Source: Staphylococcus simulans
Lineage (GTDB): Bacteria; Bacillota; Bacilli; Staphylococcales; Staphylococcaceae
Length of the DNA: 64,000 nt
NCBI RefSeq assembly: GCF_003043455.1
Contig: NZ_PZGG01000003.1
Location: 1 to 64,000 of the forward strand
Direction: 5' to 3'
The notes under the pieces were generated by a model. That model saw only the letters and a list, made by a program, of their open reading frames with translations. It was not told where the DNA came from and searched no databases. Numbering within the stretch: position 1 is the stretch's first letter; each line of letters opens with the position of its first letter. Below, piece after piece: positions 7,596 to 17,085 of the stretch. The translations under genes were made by a program, and so were the position numbers.

Positions 7596-8735
7596 ATGAG
7601 AGTATTAGTCGCAATGGATGAATTTAATGGAATCGTTTCAAGTTATGAGGCGAATCGATATGTGGAAGAAGCGGTCGCAAGTCAAATTGAAGAAGCGGAT
7701 ATTGTCCAAGTACCGCTGTTCAATGGACGTCATGAATTGATGGATTCTGTCTTTTTATGGCAATCTGGTACTAAATATCGTGTAGATGTCCATGATGCAG
7801 ATATGAAACAAGTTGAAGGCCTCTACGGGAAAACTGAGAGCGAAATGACGATTATTGAAGCAGATTTATTCTTACAAGGAAATCGTCCGCTGACAGAACG
7901 TACCAGCTTTGGTTTAGGTGAATTGATTGCGGCAGCATTAGATAATGATGCGAAGCATTTAGTGATTTCACTTGGTAATATTGCAAGCTTTGATGGTGGG
8001 GCAGGAATGCTGCAAGCATTAGGCGCGAAATATTACAACGATGAAGGTGAAACTGTCGACGCAAAAGAAGGCGTAGGCGTATTAAAATATATTCGTCGTG
8101 TGGATTTCTCAGGTCTAGATCAACGTTTAAAAGATGCACGTATTCAACTTGTTTCAGACTTTGCCAGCAAAATGTATGGTAAACAAAGTGAAATTATGCA
8201 ATTGTATAAATTGTTAGAGATTTCAAGAGAAGAAGCTGCGACAATCGACAATTTAGTCTGGTATTTCAGCGAAATCTTAAAAAATGAAACACGTGCTGTA
8301 ACAAGCACCGTAGAACGTGGTGGTGCAGGTGGCGGTATTGCGGCTGTCTTAGCTGCACTTTATAATGCAGAAGTTCTGACAAGTCATAGTTTAGTGGATC
8401 AAATTACACATTTAGAAAACTTGATTGAACAAGCAGACTTAATTATGTTCGGCGAAGGTATCAATGAACAAGATCATTTATTAGAAACAACATCATTAAG
8501 AATTGCAGAGCTTGCGACAAAATATCATAAACCTTGTATTGCGATTAATGCGACAGCAGACAAGTTTGATCGTTATGAAGGATTAGGCGTCACAGGAATG
8601 TTCAACTTATTTATGACGATGCCTAAGCACTATACAAGTTTTGAAGCAGGTTTACAAATCCGCTTCTACGCCGTCCAAGCTTTAAAACTTTTAACAACGA
8701 CATTCAATACAAAGAAATCACAAACACAAGCATAA
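7596..8735 (+). CDS. Glycerate-kinase-like protein, catalytic motifs degenerate
   Basis: Protein of 379 residues with the fold and length of GlxK-type glycerate 2-kinases. FDGGAGMLQALGAKYY near residue 136 and the FGEG strand near 285 are clear family landmarks. However several motifs conserved in active enzymes are altered: N-terminal DSxK reads DEFN, DGGEGT reads NGRHEL, GGSATN reads GNIASF, the long NPLxGxxGA loop is missing, and GEGRxDxQ reads GEGINEQ. It may be an inactive or repurposed relative. ATG start with a GAGGTGA site; single gene ended by a terminator. Confidence 0.7.
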   Translation: MRVLVAMDEFNGIVSSYEANRYVEEAVASQIEEADIVQVPLFNGRHELMDSVFLWQSGTKYRVDVHDADMKQVEGLYGKTESEMTIIEADLFLQGNRPLTERTSFGLGELIAAALDNDAKHLVISLGNIASFDGGAGMLQALGAKYYNDEGETVDAKEGVGVLKYIRRVDFSGLDQRLKDARIQLVSDFASKMYGKQSEIMQLYKLLEISREEAATIDNLVWYFSEILKNETRAVTSTVERGGAGGGIAAVLAALYNAEVLTSHSLVDQITHLENLIEQADLIMFGEGINEQDHLLETTSLRIAELATKYHKPCIAINATADKFDRYEGLGVTGMFNLFMTMPKHYTSFEAGLQIRFYAVQALKLLTTTFNTKKSQTQA

Positions 8736-8778
8736 TCTACGAAATAATTTTAACTAAACAATTTAATTGAACATAAAA

Positions 8779-8817
8779 ATGGCTGAACCCGAATCAAAAG
8801 GTTCAGCCATTTTTTTA
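8779..8817. terminator. Bidirectional terminator
   Basis: ATGGCTGAACC at 8779-8789 pairs perfectly with 8800-8810 around a ten-base loop, with A-tract before and T-tract after. It serves the glycerate-kinase-like gene and convergent pepT. Confidence 0.9.
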
Positions 8818-8853
8818 TTTATACATAGTGACGTCTCTAGATAAACGTTATTA

Positions 8854-10083
8854 TTATGCTTCTGTATTGCTTACTTCTTCAGCGATACCTACAATCACTT
8901 GTACGGCTTTTTCCATGACATCGATAGAAGCGTATTCGAATGGACCATGGAAATTATCGCAACCTGTGAAGATGTTTGGTGTCGGTAAGCCCATAAATGA
9001 TAATTGTGAACCGTCAGTACCGCCACGAATCGGTTCTGTATTCGGTTCAATACCTAATTGATTGAAGACGCGTTTTGGAATGTCAATGACTTCTGGCACT
9101 TCATTAATTTTCTCAGCCATATTGAAGTATTGATCATATACCTCTAATTCAATTGGGTTGTTTGGATAATCTTCATTGATTTCGTTTTGAATATCTTCAA
9201 GCAACGCTTTACGTGCTTCAAAGCGATTACGGTCATGGTCACGCACGATATATTTCAATGTTGCTTTTTCAGTTGTACCATTGAAGTTCATTAAGTGGAA
9301 GAAGCCTTCATAACCTTCTGTTTCTTCTGGCACTTCATCTTGTGGTAATTGACTGTCAAAGCGTTCACCTAATTTAATCGCATTGACCATCACATCTTTC
9401 GCAGAACCTGGATGTACATTGACACCGTGACAAGTAACTGTTGCTTCAGCTGCGTTAAAGCTTTCGAATTGTAATTCGCCGTATTGGCTGCCGTCCATGG
9501 TATAGGCAAAGTCAGCACCGAAACGAGCTACATCAAATTTATGAGGCCCGCGTCCGATTTCTTCATCAGGTGTAAAAGCGACACGGATACGTCCATGTTT
9601 CACTTCTGGATGTTCAACCAAATAGTTTAAAGCTGTCATAATTTCAGCCACACCGGCTTTATCATCTGCGCCAAGTAATGATGTTCCGTCTGTAATCATT
9701 AAGGTATGGCCTTCTACTGATTTTAAAGCAGGGAAGACAGTTTGGTTTAATTCACGGTCAGTGTCGCCAAGTTGAATCGGCTTTCCGTCATAGTTTTCAA
9801 TGATTTGCGGTTTAACATTAGTCGCATTAAAATCTGGTGAAGTATCAACATGTGCTAAAAAGCCTACAGTCGGTACTTCTTTTGCGATATTGCTTTCTAA
9901 CGTCGCAAATAAATAACCGTTGTCATCTAAGTCTGTTTCTAAACCAAGGTCTTCTAATTCTTGTTTTAATACATTTAATAAATCCCATTGTTTCTCAGTA
10001 GATGGTGTTGTCTCTGAGTCTGGATTAGATTGTGTATCAATCTCCGCATAACGTTTCAGTCTGTCGATTAATTGTTCTTTCAC
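8854..10083 (-). CDS. pepT: Peptidase T (tripeptide aminopeptidase)
   Basis: Cytoplasmic M20 metallopeptidase releasing the N-terminal residue from tripeptides; 409 residues, normal for the family. Zinc ligands and catalytic residues are visible: AHVDTSPD near 77-84, GADDKAG near 138-144, [10 protein letters not shown] near 173-182, the MDGSQYG aspartate near 196 and CDNFHG near 376-381. The GTG start at 10083 has an AAGGGGTG site eight bases upstream. The threonine/serine exporter genes upstream may share a transcript. Confidence 0.95.
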   Translation of the reverse strand: MKEQLIDRLKRYAEIDTQSNPDSETTPSTEKQWDLLNVLKQELEDLGLETDLDDNGYLFATLESNIAKEVPTVGFLAHVDTSPDFNATNVKPQIIENYDGKPIQLGDTDRELNQTVFPALKSVEGHTLMITDGTSLLGADDKAGVAEIMTALNYLVEHPEVKHGRIRVAFTPDEEIGRGPHKFDVARFGADFAYTMDGSQYGELQFESFNAAEATVTCHGVNVHPGSAKDVMVNAIKLGERFDSQLPQDEVPEETEGYEGFFHLMNFNGTTEKATLKYIVRDHDRNRFEARKALLEDIQNEINEDYPNNPIELEVYDQYFNMAEKINEVPEVIDIPKRVFNQLGIEPNTEPIRGGTDGSQLSFMGLPTPNIFTGCDNFHGPFEYASIDVMEKAVQVIVGIAEEVSNTEA

Positions 10084-10097
10084 TTGATATGCACCCC

Positions 10098-10595
10098 TTA
10101 ACCTCTATTATTCATGTTAAATTGTTTCCTATAGGATTTACCTTTCATTTTACCATAATTGATTCTAATACGATTATAAATGTGGTAACTGATTTCTGCA
10201 CATAATATACCAAAAGCAATGGCACCTGAAATCAGTGTTACCTCTAAGAAGGTGTTGACTGCATGTGTATATTGGTTTGTGACTAGGAAACGTGTGGCTT
10301 CATACGCAGCGCCCCCAGGTACAAGGGGAATGATGCCTGGCACTATAAAGATAATGACAGGTTGGAAGTAACGTTTAGCCATCGCGTGACTCATAATTGC
10401 TAAGATAAAGCTGCCTAGGAATGAAGCAGCGACTTTACCTGTGTTCAAGTCCATCGATACGATATAGATAGTCCAGCCCATTGCGCCTACATATCCGCAT
10501 GCCGGCAGTTGTTTACGCGGCGCGTTGAATAGGATTGAAAATAACAATGTAGAACAAAAGCTGATAACAAAATGAAATAAATAATGTAAGATCAA
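10098..10595 (-). CDS. ThrE-type exporter, small membrane subunit (DUF3815)
   Basis: Integral membrane protein of 165 residues with about five hydrophobic helices, matching the C-terminal half of ThrE threonine/serine exporters, which many Firmicutes encode as a separate gene. The pattern [20 protein letters not shown] near 83-103 is typical. TTG start at 10595 with an AAAGG site about 12 bases upstream, which is long. The gene follows the large subunit by 18 bases, supporting a two-part transporter. Substrate is inferred from the family only. Confidence 0.75.
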   Translation of the reverse strand: MILHYLFHFVISFCSTLLFSILFNAPRKQLPACGYVGAMGWTIYIVSMDLNTGKVAASFLGSFILAIMSHAMAKRYFQPVIIFIVPGIIPLVPGGAAYEATRFLVTNQYTHAVNTFLEVTLISGAIAFGILCAEISYHIYNRIRINYGKMKGKSYRKQFNMNNRG

Positions 10596-10613
10596 TTCTG
10601 TAACACGCCTTTC

Positions 10614-11378
10614 TTAAAAGAAGAGTAAAATAATTGCGACACCGGCACCGATTGCGAAGGCTGTCAATGCAGCTTCCATACCACGCGACATCCCCGCAAG
10701 CAATTCACCGGCCATTAAGTCTCTGATCGCGTTGGTAATTAAAATACCAGGTACTAAGACCATGACACCTGAAATGGTGATAATATCTTGGTTGATGGAC
10801 AACCCGAGTTTATGACTGATGGCGGCGACACTAATAACAACGATGGCACTGATAAACTCAGAAAAGAATTTAATTTGAATAAAACGTTGAACGAAGTCGA
10901 ATGTTAAGAAAGCACCTGCACCCGCAAAAATCGCGAAAATGGAATCTTGCGCAACGCCTCCAAACATAAATAAGAAAAATCCACAGGCAATAGAAGCTGC
11001 TAAAAACTTAGTTAAATATGAATATTGTAATGAAGCGTGTTCTAAATGAATCAATTCTGATTTTGCTTCATCGATAGTTAATTCATTCTTAGCGATTTTA
11101 CGTGAAATATTATTGGCTAGGGCGATTTTTTCTAAATCAGTGGTTCTCTCGCGGACACGAATCAATCGCGTATTCGTTCGGTCGTTTAATGAGAATATAA
11201 TCGCAGTATTCGACACGAAACTGTTGGTGTTGTCTAAACCGAAACTATAAGCGATGCGAGACATTGTATCTTCAACACGATACGTTTCTGCGCCGCTTTC
11301 AAGTAATATCTTTCCTGCTGTGAGTACAACGTCTATCACTTTGTTCTCATCTATTATGGTAATTGCTTCTTCAGGCAC
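10614..11378 (-). CDS. ThrE-type threonine/serine exporter, large subunit (DUF1212)
   Basis: Protein of 254 residues. The N-terminal cytoplasmic half carries the family pattern GAETYRVEDTMSRIA near 27-41; the C-terminal half has several membrane helices. The open frame reaches 11498, but GTG at 11378 (VPEEAITIIDENK) is preferred because AAGGAG lies nine bases upstream and the extra segment would cover the promoter and a terminator. Paired with the downstream small subunit. Confidence 0.8.
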   Translation of the reverse strand: MPEEAITIIDENKVIDVVLTAGKILLESGAETYRVEDTMSRIAYSFGLDNTNSFVSNTAIIFSLNDRTNTRLIRVRERTTDLEKIALANNISRKIAKNELTIDEAKSELIHLEHASLQYSYLTKFLAASIACGFFLFMFGGVAQDSIFAIFAGAGAFLTFDFVQRFIQIKFFSEFISAIVVISVAAISHKLGLSINQDIITISGVMVLVPGILITNAIRDLMAGELLAGMSRGMEAALTAFAIGAGVAIILLFF

Positions 11379-11419
11379 CTTTTTGCGCTCCTTCTCGTTT
11401 GATATTGTTGACACTTGAA

Positions 11420-11448
11420 AGTTTACAGGGAACAAGAAAAAGTTGCAA
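11420..11448 (-). promoter_or_regulatory. Probable promoter of the ThrE-type gene pair
   Basis: On the minus strand TTGCAA (11443-11448) and TAAACT (11420-11425) are spaced by 17 bases, about 42 bases before the chosen GTG start. This supports the short start of the large subunit. Confidence 0.5.
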
Positions 11449-11476
11449 TAGAACATCGATGATTGCAATAGAAATG

Positions 11477-11515
11477 CAAAAAAAGAGACAAGAACCATTA
11501 ATAGATTCTTGTCTC
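11477..11515 (-). terminator. Terminator of gdpS
   Basis: Read on the minus strand, GAGACAAGAA pairs with TTCTTGTCTC (11485-11494 and 11506-11515, 10 bp, perfect) and is followed by seven T. It ends gdpS before the ThrE-type promoter. Confidence 0.85.
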
Positions 11516-11537
11516 GCCATGTTTAGAAACAAATGAC

Positions 11538-12602
11538 TTATTTAACAATTGGATTAAACATCACTTGGTTACGTCCTTCATTTTTAGCCATATGCAACAT
11601 ATCATCTGCATCTTTAAAGACTTTACGTTGTGATTTGTAATCGTCTGCAGTTAAGTAACCGATACCGATAGATACAGAAAGTTTGATCACTTCTTTATTC
11701 GGCAGGTGGAATGTTGATTGTTCCACGCCTGCACGAATGCTTTCAGCCAGTTTCACACTTTGGTCAAGTGAATAACCAAGCAGTACTACTGAGAATTCTT
11801 CGCCGCCATTTCTGAATATCTTCATATTCGGCGGCACGTAGTTGATTAATAACTGTGAAATTTGTTTTAAGACCGCGTCGCCTGAACGGTGTGTAAAAGC
11901 ATCGTTCACATCTTTGAAGCCGTCGATATCAATTAAAAGTAAACCTAGACTTGTATTTTTATCATCTGCTTTGTCTGTCATTTTATTTAAATGACGGTCA
12001 AACTCTTTCACATTGCCAAGTCCTGTTAAATAATCATAACGTTCCTCATTTTCATAACGTTGGACAAGTGTAAAGAAACGCCAAATATCTACGAAGATAA
12101 TTGATGATGCGATGGTTACTATAAATGATATCGGAATTAAGTAAATAATTTCTTGTAATGTATAGAAGTGCGTAATCATTGAAATGACACTTAAAATCAC
12201 TAAACTAACGACGTTCAAAATTTGAAGTGACACAATATCATTTTGTTTGATAAAGGGTCCGATGATACTTACAGCTAAAGCGATAATTAATAAGGCAATA
12301 TTAAATGCCAAAGGATCGCCGTAAACAAAAACATCTACGACAAAAATAATAGCTGCAGCCACCATAGTAAAGAAGACGTTTGTATAACGTCCTAAGAATA
12401 AGAGCGGCACAAATGTTAAATAAAGTAAATAATTATGGACTGGAATTGGATAAGCCGCAAGTAAAAGTGCGACGACAGTCATAAGAATCGTGACATAAGT
12501 TTGTGAAAACTTCATTTGTTTCGTTTCTGAATATTGCAGTCTATGAAAGAGATAGATACCTGCAACAGTCACCGAAGTATTGTAAATGATAGCTTCAATC
12601 AT
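11538..12602 (-). CDS. gdpS: GGDEF-domain membrane protein GdpS
   Basis: Protein of 354 residues: about six N-terminal membrane helices (roughly 1-170) and a C-terminal GGDEF domain (about 185-350). The active-site motif reads GGEEF in [10 protein letters not shown], with upstream [10 protein letters not shown]. In S. aureus and S. epidermidis GdpS is the only staphylococcal GGDEF protein with an intact motif and affects biofilm apparently without c-di-GMP (literature recalled). The ATG at 12602 (MIEAIIYN) has AAAGGAG ten bases upstream and replaces a longer open frame. Confidence 0.9.
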   Translation of the reverse strand: MIEAIIYNTSVTVAGIYLFHRLQYSETKQMKFSQTYVTILMTVVALLLAAYPIPVHNYLLYLTFVPLLFLGRYTNVFFTMVAAAIIFVVDVFVYGDPLAFNIALLIIALAVSIIGPFIKQNDIVSLQILNVVSLVILSVISMITHFYTLQEIIYLIPISFIVTIASSIIFVDIWRFFTLVQRYENEERYDYLTGLGNVKEFDRHLNKMTDKADDKNTSLGLLLIDIDGFKDVNDAFTHRSGDAVLKQISQLLINYVPPNMKIFRNGGEEFSVVLLGYSLDQSVKLAESIRAGVEQSTFHLPNKEVIKLSVSIGIGYLTADDYKSQRKVFKDADDMLHMAKNEGRNQVMFNPIVK

Positions 12603-12756
12603 AATTGATCTGCTCCTTTGTATAACCACTTAGTTATTGTAAGTGAAAATATACATTTTGTCATCTGAAACATTGATAACTGTTATTATAATTTACTACA
12701 ATAATCAATAATTCGTGTTAAAATAGATTATTGATATTGTATACATATGAGTATTG

Positions 12757-12771
12757 AAGGGAGGTTCCCTT
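12757..12771 (+). other. Small hairpin in the tagO leader
   Basis: AAGGGA pairs with TCCCTT around GGT, about 75 bases before tagO. It contains a ribosome-site-like AGGGAGG with no open frame of note after it. The 243-base gap 12603-12845 otherwise holds AT-rich sequence expected to carry the divergent promoters of gdpS and tagO. Confidence 0.3.
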
Positions 12772-12845
12772 GTCAAAAGGCAGATAACAGCGTGTTCTCT
12801 TTAAGTATGACATAGATTGAACAGTATTTTGGCAATGGATATGAA

Positions 12846-13907
12846 ATGATAACACTTTTACTGATATTAGTTACCATGGCGGTAAGTGTGATTTTGACAC
12901 CGATTGTAATTAAAATATCCAAAAAGCTGGATATTATGGATAAGCCGAATTATCGAAAAGTGCACACGAAACCTGTTTCTGTACTAGGGGGAACAGTGAT
13001 ACTCTTCGCTTTTATTTTAGGAATATGGATCGGGCATCCTATTGAACGTGAGATTATTCCTTTAATTCTTGGAACAATGATTATGTATTTTGTCGGTTTA
13101 ATCGATGACGTACATGAATTAAAACCATTGTATAAACTGGCCGGACAAATTTTAGCTGCACTGGTCGTAGTGTATCATGGTGTAACGATTGACTTCATTC
13201 AATTGCCGTTTGTTCCAGGCACGATTCAATTCGGTATTTTAAGTATTCCGATTACTGTCTTTTGGATTATTGCGATTACCAATGCGATTAATTTAATCGA
13301 TGGACTCGATGGTTTAGCTGCAGGTGTTTCAACTATCGCATTTATGACGATTGGCTTTATTGCTATCTTACAAGCAGATATTTTTATCATGATGATTTGT
13401 TCGGTCATGATTGGTTCTTTACTCGGCTTTTTATTTTATAATTCACATCCCGCAAAGATTTTCTTAGGGGACAGCGGTTCATTACAACTTGGCTTTATTA
13501 TTAGTTTTGTATCAATGCTCGGCTTTAAGAACATCACTTTCTTCTCGCTATTATTCCCAATGGTTATTTTAGCAGTACCGTTTATCGATACGTTATTTGC
13601 GATGATTAGAAGAGCGAAAAAGGGACAACGTATTATGCAGCCGGATAAATCGCATTTACATCACAAGTTATTAAAACTTGGTTACACACACCGTCAAACG
13701 GTATTTTTAATTTACTCGATTGCGATTATGTTCAGTATCTCAAGTGTTATTTTATACTTATCACAACCATGGGGCGTTGTGATGATGTTGATTCTGATTT
13801 TAGTCACAATTGAATTAATCGTAGAGTTTACAGGTTTAATTGATGACAATTACCGTCCGTTACTGAGTCTGCTTGAGAAACGTGGCAGCAGACACGATGA
13901 AAAATAA
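12846..13907 (+). CDS. tagO: Undecaprenyl-phosphate GlcNAc-1-phosphate transferase TagO
   Basis: MraY/WecA-family membrane enzyme, 353 residues with about ten helices. It links GlcNAc-1-phosphate to undecaprenyl phosphate, the first step of wall teichoic acid. Visible motifs: DKPNYRKVH near 37-45, GLIDDVHELKP near 84-94, NAINLIDGLDGLAAG near 146-160 and GDSGSLQLGF near 210-219, plus the HLHH histidines near 272. The ATG at 12846 has only a weak GGAT site; another ATG at 12841 is closed at once by TGA. Confidence 0.92.
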   Translation: MITLLLILVTMAVSVILTPIVIKISKKLDIMDKPNYRKVHTKPVSVLGGTVILFAFILGIWIGHPIEREIIPLILGTMIMYFVGLIDDVHELKPLYKLAGQILAALVVVYHGVTIDFIQLPFVPGTIQFGILSIPITVFWIIAITNAINLIDGLDGLAAGVSTIAFMTIGFIAILQADIFIMMICSVMIGSLLGFLFYNSHPAKIFLGDSGSLQLGFIISFVSMLGFKNITFFSLLFPMVILAVPFIDTLFAMIRRAKKGQRIMQPDKSHLHHKLLKLGYTHRQTVFLIYSIAIMFSISSVILYLSQPWGVVMMLILILVTIELIVEFTGLIDDNYRPLLSLLEKRGSRHDEK

Positions 13908-13926
13908 GATTGTAAAACAAAAAATA

Positions 13927-13966
13927 ACCGCTTGAATTTCGTAATGTGAAATTCAAGCGGTTTTCT
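13927..13966. terminator. Terminator after tagO
   Basis: AACCGCTTGAATTTC (13926-13940) pairs with 13948-13962, followed by T-rich sequence. A-rich sequence before it allows use by the convergent YigZ gene. Confidence 0.85.
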
Positions 13967-13991
13967 TATTGGTGAAAAATTGATATTTTAT

Positions 13992-14633
13992 TTATTTCGT
14001 TTCAATGTCAAAAGGCAGGCGTGTTACCGGTTCTTCATCTAATTCGAAGGTACCTGCAGTAATTCGATTTAAAAAGTTGATAAAGTCTTCGTAATCATCT
14101 TCTAATACATCGATACGATAGCTCACTTTATCTGTATACATTGTATCTCTTAAAATGAAGTTTGTAGATTGCAGTTCATATTCGAATTTACCTGTCTGTT
14201 CATAACTGATAGTAACTGTAGTCGGTATCGCATTGCGTAATTCAACACGACCGCCTTCTTTAATCGCATCACGAACGGCACCGCTGTACGCTCTGATTAG
14301 GCCGCCTGTACCAAGTTTGATGCCGCCGAAGTAACGTGTAACCACAGCTGCGGTATTATGTGTTTCAAGTTTTTTTAGAATTTCTAGCATTGGTACGCCA
14401 GCAGTACCGCTTGGTTCTCCATCGTCATTTGCTTTTTGAATCAACATACTATCGCCGATGGTATACGCTGAACAGTTGTGTGTGGCATCACGATGTTCTT
14501 TTTTAATTTCATCGATAAAAGCTTTTGCTTCATCTTCACTTTCTACTGGCTTGATATGAGCGATAAAACGTGACTTATTAATCACATTTTCAATCACGTA
14601 TTCTTGTTTGATCGTAATAATATGATTCTCCAT
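13992..14633 (-). CDS. YigZ/IMPACT family protein (UPF0029)
   Basis: Cytoplasmic protein of 213 residues. The N-terminal UPF0029 domain shows KSRFIAHIKPV near 19-29, HNCSAYTIG near 53-61, DDGEPSGTAGVP near 71-82 and RYFGGIKLGTGGLIRAYS near 101-118. A C-terminal DUF1949 ferredoxin-like domain follows. The family includes the eukaryotic translation regulator IMPACT; bacterial function is unsettled. ATG start with an AAAGGATG site seven bases upstream. Confidence 0.88.
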   Translation of the reverse strand: MENHIITIKQEYVIENVINKSRFIAHIKPVESEDEAKAFIDEIKKEHRDATHNCSAYTIGDSMLIQKANDDGEPSGTAGVPMLEILKKLETHNTAAVVTRYFGGIKLGTGGLIRAYSGAVRDAIKEGGRVELRNAIPTTVTISYEQTGKFEYELQSTNFILRDTMYTDKVSYRIDVLEDDYEDFINFLNRITAGTFELDEEPVTRLPFDIETK

Positions 14634-14790
14634 TTTATGACATCCTTTAACTAGTTCCTATGACATGATAATTGCTTGTCTTTGCTTCTATTATACATGC
14701 TCCGGATATTTTTTCTAAATGTAAGAATCAATTTTCTTTTTTAATAAAATAGGGTATGATTGACAATGAGTATATTTGAGGAGGAAAATC

Positions 14791-15687
14791 ATGAAGATTG
14801 CTGTAATGACGGATTCTACAACATCATTAACACAAGCTTTATTAGATGAATATGATATTTCAGTTGTGCCATTAAGTGTGATATTTGAAAATGGAGATTC
14901 CTTTATTGAAAGAGCGGATATTCAACCAAGCGAATTATATCAGCGTATGCGTTCAGAAACGCAAATCCCGACAACAAGTCAACCTGCTATCGGTAGAGTT
15001 CTGGAAGCTTATGAGCAACTTAGAGATGAAGGCTATACAGATGTTATCGGCTTATTCCTATCAGCAGGTATCAGCGGTACGTACCAATCAGCAACACAAG
15101 CTGGCGAAATGGTCGAAGGCATCAACGTACACACTTTCGATTCAAAATTATCAGGTATGATTTTAGGCGGTTATGTAGTTTATGCTGCTGAACGTGTAAG
15201 AGAAGGTGCATCTCCAGAAACAATCATTGATGAACTCATGGAAATGCGTGAACATACAGGGGCAGAAGTTGTTGTAGATGATTTAAAGAACTTACAAAAG
15301 AGCGGCCGTATTACAGGTGCCCAAGCTTTTATCGGTACATTACTAAAAATGAAACCTGTCTTAAAATTTGAGGACGGTGTGATTGTACCTTTAGATAAAG
15401 TGCGTACGAAAAAACGTGCTGTCAAACGCATTGAAGACGGTGTGTTAGAAAAAGTGAAAGATTATGATGAGGTTACACTCTATGTCGTTAATGGTGATTC
15501 AAGAGAAGATGGCTTGAAACTTTATGATGATTTGAAAAAACGTTGTCCTGACCACTATGTAATCAATTATTCAGATTTCAGTCCGGTGATCGCATCACAT
15601 TTAGGTGTCGGCAGTGTCGCATTAGGTTTCACTAATAAACGTATTCCATCTTTAGAAAATCGTCCAGAGGACTATGTAGAACAATAA
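14791..15687 (+). CDS. fakB1: Fatty acid-binding DegV protein FakB1
   Basis: DegV-family protein of 298 residues that presents a fatty acid to the kinase FakA for phosphorylation, feeding host or recycled fatty acids into phospholipids. Landmarks: MTDSTTSL near 6-13, IPTTSQPA near 58-65, [12 protein letters not shown] near 89-100 and [16 protein letters not shown] near 169-184. The close match to remembered S. aureus FakB1 favours this paralogue over FakB2. ATG at 14791 sits behind GAGGAGGA; an in-frame TTG at 14776 overlaps that site and is rejected. Confidence 0.85.
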   Translation: MKIAVMTDSTTSLTQALLDEYDISVVPLSVIFENGDSFIERADIQPSELYQRMRSETQIPTTSQPAIGRVLEAYEQLRDEGYTDVIGLFLSAGISGTYQSATQAGEMVEGINVHTFDSKLSGMILGGYVVYAAERVREGASPETIIDELMEMREHTGAEVVVDDLKNLQKSGRITGAQAFIGTLLKMKPVLKFEDGVIVPLDKVRTKKRAVKRIEDGVLEKVKDYDEVTLYVVNGDSREDGLKLYDDLKKRCPDHYVINYSDFSPVIASHLGVGSVALGFTNKRIPSLENRPEDYVEQ

Positions 15688-15710
15688 TAAAATTTAAATA
15701 CAATTTTTTC

Positions 15711-15760
15711 GGGCAAATGAAGTCCACTGTATCTGACAGTGACTTGATTTGTCTTTTTTT
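15711..15760 (+). terminator. Terminator after fakB1
   Basis: An imperfect stem pairs GGCAAATGAAGTCCACTGT (from 15712) with ACAGTGACTTGATTTGTC (to 15753), followed by seven T. It ends just before the comFA ribosome site at 15765-15770. Confidence 0.7.
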
Positions 15761-15777
15761 GTTTAGGAGGGATTATA

Positions 15778-17085
15778 CTGACAACAATCAAGCATTATGG
15801 AAAGTTAGTTAGAAGTAAGAAACAACTGACTGATGAAACGATTGTCTATCAAGGACCCGGTGTGATACAAAATGACAAAGGAAAATGGTATTGTCAACAA
15901 TGTGCAACACCGCACCAAGATGAATATTATACGTACCATTCAAACATACACGACCAACCTATCACATATTGTCGGAGTTGTTTGCAACTCGGTCGCATGG
16001 ATAGTTTTAAAACAATTTATATTACTGAAACTGCACATTCTAGCAGCTCAGGTGACTTTCATTTGGACTTTGAACTGTCTGAACAACAAGCCTATGCCTC
16101 ATCACATATTATTCGTGCGATTCAACAAAAGGACAATTTACTATTGTACGCAGTAACCGGTGCAGGGAAAACAGAAATGATGTTTGCGGGCATACAACAT
16201 GCCAGACAACAAGGTTTTAATGTGGCGATTGTATCACCACGTGTTGATGTGGTGGTTGAAATCAGCAAGCGTATTATTGAATCGTTTAAAGATGAAAGCA
16301 TAGATGTATTGTATCAAGGACAAAGTCAGAAATATCAAGGTCATTTTGTCATTGCGACGGTCCATCAATTGTATCGCTTCAAACAACACTTTGATATGAT
16401 ATTTATAGATGAAGTCGATGCATTTCCGCTTGCGATGGATCCTTTATTAATGCAGACACTCATTCATGCTTCAGCTTCTGCTTATAGTCATATTTATATG
16501 ACAGCTACGCCATCAGCGCGTTTATTAAAACAATTTAAAAAAGAAAATATCATTACTTTACCGGCACGTTATCATCGCAAACCGCTTCCCGTCCCCAAAT
16601 TTCACTACTTCAAATTCAGGCCGAAACGCATGCAAAACTATTTATTACGATTACTTCAGAAACAACTTGAAAACCATCGCGTCACTTTAGTCTTCTTCAA
16701 TCAAATTGAAGCAATGGAACAAGCTTTAGTCCACTATCAAAAACACTTCAAAGATTTAGTGGCAGTTCATAGTGAAGATGCTTTACGCTTTGAAAAAGTC
16801 GAAGCTTTAAGAGCGGGCAAACATCCGATTATTTTCACGACCACTATTTTAGAACGCGGCTTCACAATGGCACATTTAGATGTCATTGTGATAGATAGCC
16901 AAAGCTTTCAAGCTGCTGCTTTAGTCCAAATTGCAGGACGTACAGGACGCAAATTACAAGATACAAGCGGATTAGTTTTGTTTTTGCATAATGGTGTCAC
17001 ATTATCTATGGTTCAAGCTAAACGTCAAATCAAACAGATGAATCAACTGGGGTTAAAGAAGGGGTGGCTGGATGCCGAAATGTAA
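15778..17085 (+). CDS. comFA: Late competence helicase ComFA (probable CTG start)
   Basis: DEAD-like ATPase for uptake of single-stranded DNA. A four-cysteine zinc finger (CQQC near 42, CRSC near 67) comes first, then Walker A AVTGAGKTE near 123-131, Walker B FIDEVDAF near 206-213, TATPS near 244-248 and a helicase C domain with ERGF and GRTGR. The first ATG/GTG/TTG in frame is GTG at 15862, but the frame stays open upstream and the only strong site, AGGAGG at 15765-15770, lies seven bases before an in-frame CTG at 15778. That start gives 435 residues. Followed by comFC with overlap. Confidence 0.8.
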   Translation: MTTIKHYGKLVRSKKQLTDETIVYQGPGVIQNDKGKWYCQQCATPHQDEYYTYHSNIHDQPITYCRSCLQLGRMDSFKTIYITETAHSSSSGDFHLDFELSEQQAYASSHIIRAIQQKDNLLLYAVTGAGKTEMMFAGIQHARQQGFNVAIVSPRVDVVVEISKRIIESFKDESIDVLYQGQSQKYQGHFVIATVHQLYRFKQHFDMIFIDEVDAFPLAMDPLLMQTLIHASASAYSHIYMTATPSARLLKQFKKENIITLPARYHRKPLPVPKFHYFKFRPKRMQNYLLRLLQKQLENHRVTLVFFNQIEAMEQALVHYQKHFKDLVAVHSEDALRFEKVEALRAGKHPIIFTTTILERGFTMAHLDVIVIDSQSFQAAALVQIAGRTGRKLQDTSGLVLFLHNGVTLSMVQAKRQIKQMNQLGLKKGWLDAEM

